DNA from: Symbiodinium natans
Taxonomy: Eukaryota; Sar; Dinophyceae; Suessiales; Symbiodiniaceae
Length of the DNA stretch: 10,000 bases
Assembly (NCBI GenBank): GCA_905221605.1
Contig: CAJNDS010002688.1
Span: 190,001 to 200,000 of the forward strand
Direction of reading: 5' to 3'
In this document: piece after piece, positions 1 to 5,159 of the stretch
Layout of the letters: every line of letters begins with the position of its first letter
How positions within the stretch are numbered: position 1 is the stretch's first letter
Notes under the pieces: generated by a model
What the model was told of the DNA's origin: nothing
What the model saw: only the letters and a program-made list of their open reading frames with translations
Database searches by the model: none
Position numbers and translations under genes: made by a program

Positions 1-74
1 ACTCACCGCTCGGTTCAAGCCACGCAGGAGTGAGTTAGCATCTGCACTTTGCGCGCCGCCAGTCAGCAATCAGC
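1..74 (+). promoter_or_regulatory. 5' flank of copy 1 (end of a spacer) with possible trans-splice acceptors
   Basis: This is the last 74 nt of the repeat spacer. It contains several AG dinucleotides that could accept a spliced leader, the best placed being CGCAG at 23-27 after the pyrimidine-richer CTCACCGCTCGGTTC. Relative to the other copies it has a one-base indel and a change just before the gene (GCGCGCC instead of GCGAAGCC), so the upstream in-frame extension open in copies 2-5 is out of frame here. That supports the ATG at 75 as the real start. No TATA box is visible. Confidence 0.5.
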
Positions 75-557
75 ATGGCCTTCGGCAAGGCAGTGGCGGC
101 AGTTGCGGGTGCTGCAGTGTTCCAGGCCTTCACGGGTTTGTCCTTCCTGACGGCCTCGCGCGCAGCGTGGGGCTGGCAGCTGACGGTGCCAGGCAACGCT
201 GACTTCAGCTGCGCCGAGGGCAGCACCATCGGCTGCGCTTCGTTCACTGGATGTGAGGCATCCAACTTCACCTGCACAGTGGTGCCTGCCGAGGGCAAGT
301 CCTGTGATGTGTCCAGCATCAGCGTGCAGTGCACAGACTTGGCGGACAACACCAGCATGCCTTTCCCGCCCAACCTAGGACAGTGCATCAACGTGCAGGC
401 CTACGCGGATTCGAACAACAAGACGATGGACGAGGTCGCTTGGTCGCAGACGCCGATGTGCATGGACACCACCACCACCACAGGCTCTACCTCGTCTGCC
501 GCTGGCCTGCAGGTGCTGGGCTCCGTGACAGCCGTCGTGGCTGCATTGTCCGCGTGA
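75..557 (+). CDS. Small cysteine-rich secreted, probably GPI-anchored surface protein, copy 1
   Basis: This 160-aa protein belongs to no family I recognise. Residues 6-27 form a hydrophobic, Ala/Val-rich signal-like segment after a single Lys5. The mature part has eight cysteines (46, 54, 60, 67, 77, 86, 104, 129), enough for four disulfides, and three N-glycosylation sequons (NFT at 64, NTS at 92, NKT at 115). A Thr/Ser-rich stalk (132-141) precedes small residues SSAAG (140-144) and a hydrophobic tail to the last residue, the usual layout of a GPI-anchor signal. ATG at 75 is chosen because all five copies share it and the frame upstream is broken here. Copy 1 differs from copies 2-4 by Pro98 for Gln and by AAGL instead of ATGM at 142-145. 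Surface location is inferred from layout; function is unknown. Confidence 0.85.
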   Translation: MAFGKAVAAVAGAAVFQAFTGLSFLTASRAAWGWQLTVPGNADFSCAEGSTIGCASFTGCEASNFTCTVVPAEGKSCDVSSISVQCTDLADNTSMPFPPNLGQCINVQAYADSNNKTMDEVAWSQTPMCMDTTTTTGSTSSAAGLQVLGSVTAVVAALSA

Positions 558-1001
558 GGCCACGGCCTGGGCGTGGCAGTTTTCGGATGGCCTTGACCAT
601 GGCATTTCATGGTCGAATGTAACTGGTCAAGCCAGTTTTTTCCGAAGCCGTCCCTGTACAGCCTTGCAGGCTACTGTACTCATATGCCTTCAGCACTCAG
701 TCTTCATTCAGTCTGAACCCAGAACAAGTGGTTCGGGCAATGCATGACTAAGACACAAGTCAGGCTTTCTGTGAATAGTCGCAATCCACACAGTCGGAAG
801 AAGCAGGACATGCTTGTTCGTTTGAGTAATGTAGGTGGGGAAGTGGGTAGTAGCGAGCACATAAAATTCGCCAAACGAATTCTTCAGAGTGGATGTCGGC
901 ATCGGCAATCGCAGCCTACTGCTTCGACTCACCGCTCGGTTCAAGCCACGCAGGAGTGAGTTAGCATCTGCACTTTGCGAAGCCGCCAGTCAGCAATCAG
1001 C
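558..1001 (+). other. Type A spacer (444 nt) between copies 1 and 2, with three 3' hairpins
   Basis: No gene is supported here. Just after the stop codon lie GCCACG/CGTGGC (559-564 with 572-577), then a perfect 7-bp stem GACCATG/CATGGTC (595-601 with 608-614, loop GCATTT), then AACTGG/CCAGTT (621-626 with 632-637) ending in a run of six T. These may act in 3'-end formation or mRNA stability; no AATAAA signal is seen. A 6-bp hairpin AATTCG/CGAATT lies at 865-881. CGCAG at 949-953 is a candidate trans-splice acceptor for copy 2. Confidence 0.7.
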
Positions 1002-1484
1002 ATGGCCTTCGGCAAGGCAGTGGCGGCAGTTGCGGGTGCTGCAGTGTTCCAGGCCTTCACGGGCTTGTCCTTCCTGACGGCCTCGCGCGCAGCGTGGGGC
1101 TGGCAGCTGACGGTGCCGGGCAACGCTGACTTCAGCTGCGCCGAGGGCAGCACCATCGGCTGCGCTTCGTTCACTGGATGTGAGGCATCCAACTTCACCT
1201 GCACAGTGGTGCCTGCCGAGGGCAAGTCCTGTGATGTGTCCAGCATCAGCGTGCAGTGCACGGACTTGGCGGACAACACCAGCATGCCTTTCCAGCCCAA
1301 CCTAGGACAGTGCATCAACGTGCAGGCCTACGCGGATTCGAACAACAAGACGATGGACGAGGTCGCTTGGTCGCAGACGCCGATGTGCATGGACACCACC
1401 ACCACCACAGGCTCTACCTCGTCTGCCACCGGCATGCAGGTGCTGGGCTCCGTGACAGCCGTCGTGGCTGCATTGTCCGCGTGA
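1002..1484 (+). CDS. Small cysteine-rich secreted, probably GPI-anchored surface protein, copy 2
   Basis: This 160-aa copy has the same layout as copy 1: signal-like segment 6-27, eight conserved cysteines, three sequons, Thr/Ser stalk and hydrophobic tail. It carries Gln98 and ATGM at 142-145, the majority form shared with copies 3 and 4. The frame is open for nine codons further upstream from a TTG at 975, but ATG 1002 is the shared start. It is followed by a type A spacer. Confidence 0.85.
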   Translation: MAFGKAVAAVAGAAVFQAFTGLSFLTASRAAWGWQLTVPGNADFSCAEGSTIGCASFTGCEASNFTCTVVPAEGKSCDVSSISVQCTDLADNTSMPFQPNLGQCINVQAYADSNNKTMDEVAWSQTPMCMDTTTTTGSTSSATGMQVLGSVTAVVAALSA

Positions 1485-1928
1485 GGCCACGGCCTGGGCG
1501 TGGCAGTTTTCGGATGGCCTTGACCATGGCATTTCATGGTCGAATGTAACTGGTCAAGCCAGTTTTTTCCGAAGCCGTCCCTGTACAGCCTTGCAGGCTA
1601 CTGTACTCATATGCCTTCAGCACTCAGTCTTCATTCAGTCTGAACCCAGAACAAGTGGTTCGGGCAATGCATGACTAAGACACAAGTCAGGCTTTCTGTG
1701 AATAGTCGCAATCCACACAGTCGGAAGAAGCAGGACATGCTTGTTCGTTTGAGTAATGTAGGTGGGGAAGTGGGTAGTAGCGAGCACATAAAATTCGCCA
1801 AACGAATTCTTCAGAGTGGATGTCGGCATCGGCATTCGCAGCCTACTGCTTCGACTCACCGCTCGGTTCAAGCCACGCAGGAGTGAGTTAGCATCTGCAC
1901 TTTGCGAAGCCGCCAGTCAGCAATCAGC
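1485..1928 (+). other. Type A spacer (444 nt) between copies 2 and 3
   Basis: It is nearly identical to the spacer after copy 1. The hairpins recur at 1486-1504 (GCCACG/CGTGGC), 1522-1541 (GACCATG/CATGGTC) and 1548-1564 (AACTGG/CCAGTT plus T run). It ends with GGCATTCGCAG instead of the GGCAATCGCAG found before copy 2. No gene is supported. Confidence 0.7.
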
Positions 1929-2411
1929 ATGGCCTTCGGCAAGGCAGTGGCGGCAGTTGCGGGTGCTGCAGTGTTCCAGGCCTTCACGGGCTTGTCCTTC
2001 CTGACGGCCTCGCGCGCAGCGTGGGGCTGGCAGCTGACGGTGCCGGGCAACGCTGACTTCAGCTGCGCCGAGGGTAGCACCATCGGCTGCGCTTCGTTCA
2101 CTGGATGTGAGGCATCCAACTTCACCTGCACAGTGGTGCCTGCCGAGGGCAAGTCCTGTGATGTGTCCAGCATCAGCGTGCAGTGCACGGACTTGGCGGA
2201 CAACACCAGCATGCCTTTCCAGCCCAACCTAGGACAGTGCATCAACGTGCAGGCCTACGCGGATTCGAACAACAAGACGATGGACGAGGTCGCTTGGTCG
2301 CAGACGCCGATGTGCATGGACACCACCACCACCACAGGCTCTACCTCGTCTGCCACCGGCATGCAGGTGCTGGGCTCCGTGACAGCCGTCGTGGCTGCAT
2401 TGTCCGCGTGA
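1929..2411 (+). CDS. Small cysteine-rich secreted, probably GPI-anchored surface protein, copy 3
   Basis: This 160-aa copy is identical in protein sequence to copy 2; I see one synonymous change (GGT for GGC at Gly49). It has the same eight cysteines, three sequons, stalk and tail. It is the hinge of the array: its upstream spacer is type A and its downstream spacer is type B, so unequal crossing-over or gene conversion has left identical coding sequence joined to different 3' flanks. Confidence 0.85.
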   Translation: MAFGKAVAAVAGAAVFQAFTGLSFLTASRAAWGWQLTVPGNADFSCAEGSTIGCASFTGCEASNFTCTVVPAEGKSCDVSSISVQCTDLADNTSMPFQPNLGQCINVQAYADSNNKTMDEVAWSQTPMCMDTTTTTGSTSSATGMQVLGSVTAVVAALSA

Positions 2412-2841
2412 GGCCACAGCCTGGGCGTGGCAGTTTTCGGATGGCCGTGATCATGGAATCTCATGATCGAGCTGGTCCCCTCCAGTTTTTCCAAAGCCGT
2501 CCCTGTACAGACTTGCAGGCTACTGTACTCATATGCCTTCGACACTCAGTTTTCAGCCTAGAACAGTTGGTTCGGGCAATGCATGACTGAAACACAAGTC
2601 AGACTTTCTGTGAATAGTCGCAATTCACACAGTCGAAAGAAGCAGGACATGCTTGTTCGTTTGAGTTATGCAGGTCGGGAAGTGGGTAGTAGCGAGCACA
2701 TAAAAATTCGCCAAACGAATTCTTCAGAGCGGATGTCAGCATCGGCAATCGCAGCCTACTGCTTCGACTCACCGCTCGGTTCAAGCCACGCAGGAGTGAG
2801 TTAGCATCTGCACTTTGCGAAGCCACCAGTCAGCAATCAGC
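2412..2841 (+). other. Type B spacer (430 nt) between copies 3 and 4
   Basis: It is shorter than type A and differs mainly in the 3' untranslated half. The main hairpin is kept as GATCATG/CATGATC (2449-2455 with 2462-2468, loop GAATCT). Compared with type A, C-G has become T-A on both arms. The third hairpin is kept as AGCTGG/CCAGTT (2470-2475 with 2482-2487, one G-U pair) before five T. The first stem is weakened by GCCACA. The second half resembles type A. No gene is supported. Confidence 0.7.
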
Positions 2842-3324
2842 ATGGCCTTCGGCAAGGCAGTGGCGGCAGTTGCGGGTGCTGCAGTGTTCCAGGCCTTCAC
2901 GGGTTTGTCCTTCCTGACGGCCTCGCGCGCAGCGTGGGGCTGGCAGCTGACGGTGCCGGGCAACGCTGACTTCAGCTGCGCCGAGGGCAGCACCATCGGC
3001 TGCGCTTCGTTCACTGGATGTGAGGCATCCAACTTCACCTGCACAGTGGTGCCTGCCGAGGGCAAGTCCTGTGATGTGTCCAGCATCAGCGTGCAGTGCA
3101 CGGACTTGGCGGACAACACCAGCATGCCTTTCCAGCCCAACCTAGGACAGTGCATCAACGTGCAGGCCTACGCGGATTCGAACAACAAGACGATGGACGA
3201 GGTCGCGTGGTCGCAGACGCCGATGTGCATGGACACCACCACCACCACAGGCTCTACCTCGTCTGCCACCGGCATGCAGGTGCTGGGCTCCGTGACAGCC
3301 GTCGTGGCTGCATTGTCCGCGTGA
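2842..3324 (+). CDS. Small cysteine-rich secreted, probably GPI-anchored surface protein, copy 4
   Basis: This 160-aa copy is identical in protein to copies 2 and 3 but lies between type B spacers. All eight cysteines, the three sequons, the Thr/Ser stalk and the hydrophobic C-terminal tail are present. The differences I see from copy 3 in the coding part are silent (for example GCG for GCT at Ala122), which points to recent homogenisation or constraint. Confidence 0.85.
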   Translation: MAFGKAVAAVAGAAVFQAFTGLSFLTASRAAWGWQLTVPGNADFSCAEGSTIGCASFTGCEASNFTCTVVPAEGKSCDVSSISVQCTDLADNTSMPFQPNLGQCINVQAYADSNNKTMDEVAWSQTPMCMDTTTTTGSTSSATGMQVLGSVTAVVAALSA

Positions 3325-3754
3325 GGCCACAGCCTGGGCGTGGCAGTTTTCGGATGGCCGTGATCATGGAATCTCATGATCGAGCTGGTCCCCTCCAGTT
3401 TTTCCAAAGCCGTCCCTGTACAGACTTGCAGGCTACTGTACTCATATGCCTTCGACACTCAGTTTTCAGCCTAGAACAGTTGGTTCGGGCAATGCATGAC
3501 TGAAACACAAGTCAGACTTTCTGTGAATAGTCGCAATTCACACAGTCGAAAGAAGCAGGACATGCTTGTTCGTTTGAGTTATGCAGGTCGGGAAGTGGGT
3601 AGTAGCGAGCACATAAAAATTCGCCAAACGAATTCTTCAGAGTGGATGTCGGCATCGGCATTCGCAGCCTACTGCTTCGACTCACCGCTCGGTTCAAGCC
3701 ACGCAGGAGTGAGTTAGCATCTGCACTTTGCGAAGCCGCCAGTCAGCAATCAGC
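3325..3754 (+). other. Type B spacer (430 nt) between copies 4 and 5
   Basis: It is nearly identical to the spacer after copy 3. Hairpins lie at 3362-3381 (GATCATG/CATGATC) and 3383-3400 (AGCTGG/CCAGTT). No gene is supported. Confidence 0.7.
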
Positions 3755-4246
3755 ATGGCCTTCGGCAAGGCAGTGGCGGCAGTTGCGGGTGCTGCAGTGT
3801 TCCAGGCCTTCACGGGTTTGTCCTTCCTGACGGCCTCGCGCGCAGCGTGGGGCTGGCAGCTGACGGTGCCGGGCAACGCTGACTTCAGCTGTGCCGAGGG
3901 CAGCACCATCGGCTGCGCTTCGTTCAATGGATGTGAGGCATCCAACTTCACCTGCACAGTGGTGCCTGCCGAGGGCAAGTCCTGTGATGTGTCCAGCATC
4001 AGCGTGCAGTGCACGGACTTGGCGGACAACACCAGCATGCCTTTCCAGCCCAACCTAGGACAGTGCATCAACGTGCAGGCCTACGCGGATTCGAACAACA
4101 AGACGATGGACGAGGTCGCTTGGTCGCAGGTGCCGATGTGCATGAACGCCACCACCACCACAGGTGGCTCTTCCTCTACCTCGTCTGCCGCTGGCCTGCA
4201 AGTGCTGGGCTCCGTGACAGCCGTCGTGGCTGCATTGTCCGCGTGA
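3755..4246 (+). CDS. Small cysteine-rich secreted, probably GPI-anchored surface protein, copy 5 (divergent, 163 aa)
   Basis: This is the last and most divergent copy. All eight cysteines and the original three sequons remain. Changes are Thr58 to Asn, Thr126 to Val, Asp131 to Asn, Thr132 to Ala, and a 9-nt insertion that lengthens the stalk to a GGSSSTSS run. Asn131-Ala-Thr creates a fourth sequon next to the stalk, and Asn58-Gly-Cys is a rare N-x-C type site. The tail reads AAGL, as in copy 1. The hydrophobic end and stop are intact, so it looks functional. Edge copies of tandem arrays are often less homogenised than inner ones, which would explain the divergence. Confidence 0.85.
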   Translation: MAFGKAVAAVAGAAVFQAFTGLSFLTASRAAWGWQLTVPGNADFSCAEGSTIGCASFNGCEASNFTCTVVPAEGKSCDVSSISVQCTDLADNTSMPFQPNLGQCINVQAYADSNNKTMDEVAWSQVPMCMNATTTTGGSSSTSSAAGLQVLGSVTAVVAALSA

Positions 4247-4344
4247 GGCCACGGCCTGGGCGTGGCAGTTTTCGGATGGCCGTGATCATGGAATCTCATG
4301 ATCGAGCTGGTCCCCTCCAGTTTTTCCAAAGCCGTCCCTGTACA
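4247..4344 (+). other. Truncated type B spacer at the array end
   Basis: It matches the type B spacer with hairpins at 4284-4303 and 4305-4322, then homology stops at 4344 within CCTGTACA, where unrelated sequence begins. The post-stop hairpins are therefore kept for copy 5 although the rest of the spacer is lost. Confidence 0.85.
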
Positions 4345-4456
4345 TCCCGAATTCTTTGCCTCTTTTGATGTCTCAGCATCGAGTTCTGCAGACACTGCTG
4401 AACCCCAAATAATTTCCCTAAACCCCAAACCCTAGACCCCAAAACTGTCATGTCAG
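4345..4456. other. Junction sequence after the array; degenerate C-strand telomeric repeat at 4401-4444
   Basis: Unique sequence (4345-4400) is followed by degenerate CCCTAAA-like units (AACCCC, CCCTAAACCCC). No gene is recognised. Confidence 0.5.
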
Positions 4457-4538
4457 CATCTTCCGCGGGCCACTTGAGGACTGTTGCTCATTGAACGGTC
4501 CCGTGCCCAGCTCGCTCACAAGCACGAGCAAGACCCAG
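4457..4538 (+). CDS. Candidate upstream exon of the DEAD-box helicase gene
   Basis: This non-repetitive island is flanked by telomere-like repeats. It is preceded by AG (4455-4456), followed by a GC donor (4539-4540) after CCCAG, and is open in one frame (27 codons plus one leading base) with GC-rich third positions. Its frame ends in phase 0 and would join exon A at 5104 in frame. The product region then reads ...GPV...LT....TQ followed by VEV, which resembles the linker between motif III and motif IV in DEAD-box proteins (pattern dPV ... tQ.vEv). There is no diagnostic motif in the exon itself, so this is a weak call. Confidence 0.4.
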
Positions 4539-4565
4539 GCGTTAGCGCACAAAGCTGTCGCTTGG

Positions 4566-4653
4566 AGGGTTTAGGGTTTGGGGTTTGGGGCTTGGGGCTT
4601 GGGGTTTGGGGTTTGGGGTTTAGGTTTTGGGGTTTAGGGTTTACGGTTTAGGT
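4566..4653 (+). repeat. G-strand telomere-like array (TTTAGGG / TTTGGGG variants)
   Basis: Units alternate TTTAGGG, TTTGGGG and CTTGGGG. The array starts 27 nt after the candidate GC donor at 4539. It ends in GGTAACTATGGTT, a 13-nt word that recurs at 5924-5936. Confidence 0.9.
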
Positions 4654-4823
4654 AACTATGGTTTTGACCTTATTTGGGGTACTTCCACCACAAAGGCTTG
4701 GGGTAGGTAACTGTTATACTTTGACTCCCTTGTAAAGAGGGTTCCCAAAAGATAGCCTAGTCTGGACCAGCCTCCATGTACGGGGTTGTAGCAGTGTTGA
4801 CCTCCTCACTACGTTGATCAGCC
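4654..4823. other. Unique intron-like sequence, no gene seen
   Basis: All frames are short and show no recognisable motif. The stretch separates a G-strand array from the C-strand array that follows. Confidence 0.4.
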
Positions 4824-5082
4824 ACCCTAAACCCTAAACCCTAATCCCTAAACCCTAAACGCTAAACCCTAAACCCTAAACGCTAAACCCTAAACCCTAA
4901 ACCCCTAAACCCCTAAACCCCTAAACCCCTAAACCCCTAAACCCCTAAACCCCTAAACCCCTAAACCCCTAAACCCCTAAACACCTAAACCCCTAAACCC
5001 CTAAACCCCTAAACCCCTAAACCCCTAAACCCCTAAACCCCTAAACCCCTAAACCCCTAAACCCCTAAACCCCTAAACCCTA
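4824..5082 (-). repeat. C-strand telomeric array with an 8-nt variant block
   Basis: CCCTAAA units with CGCTAAA variants run from 4824. Then 22 units of an 8-nt variant (AAACCCCT) fill 4899-5074, with a single altered unit AAACACCT at 4979-4986. The array lies in opposite orientation to the arrays at 4566-4653 and 5188-5244, so the transcript could fold back on either. It ends 21 nt before the likely acceptor of exon A. Confidence 0.97.
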
Positions 5083-5103
5083 ATGGAAGCCTGGTTGGTG
5101 CAG

Positions 5104-5159
5104 GTGGAGGTTCAGGGTGACGACAAGGTTGCCAAGACGCTCGTCTTCGCCAACTCCAA
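5104..5159 (+). CDS. Helicase exon A (motif IV)
   Basis: It encodes VEVQGDDKVAK followed by TLVFANS, the motif IV strand. Acceptor AG lies at 5102-5103; AGs at 5088, 5108 and 5114 are alternatives. The last two bases AA join a G from exon B to make Lys (phase 2), before a GC donor at 5160-5161. Read through, the frame stops at 5185-5187, inside the intron. Confidence 0.8.

Larger units (their letters stand above)
1..4344 (+). repeat. Head-to-tail gene array, five copies, truncated on the left by the window
   Basis: Five copies of one gene with their spacers repeat in the same orientation. Start codons lie at 75, 1002, 1929, 2842 and 3755, so the period is 927, 927, 913 and 913 bp. Coding parts are almost identical; most differences sit in the spacers, which fall into two types. 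The window opens inside the spacer before copy 1, so the array continues to the left. On the right, homology to the spacer stops abruptly after 4344, about 100 bp after the copy 5 stop codon. Intronless unidirectional tandem arrays are usual for well-expressed dinoflagellate genes, where messages are capped by spliced-leader trans-splicing. Confidence 0.97.

Noticed and set aside
621-641. Bacterial-type intrinsic terminator (AACTGG/CCAGTT plus T run)
   Set aside because: The shape fits, but the context is a nuclear eukaryotic gene; it is reported only as a conserved 3' hairpin.
921-953. Relic spliced leader before the array genes
   Set aside because: TCGGTTCAAG matches the end of the dinoflagellate spliced leader (TTGGCTCAAG) in eight of ten bases, but the upstream part does not match, so chance cannot be excluded.
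975-1001. N-terminal extension from TTG in copies 2-5
   Set aside because: TTG starts are not expected here, and the extension is out of frame in copy 1, so ATG before AFGK is the start.
941-1318. Minus-strand frames of 118-125 codons opposite each array gene
   Set aside because: They recur in every copy only because the array genes are conserved; they lack a signal or motif and are shadows of the + strand genes.
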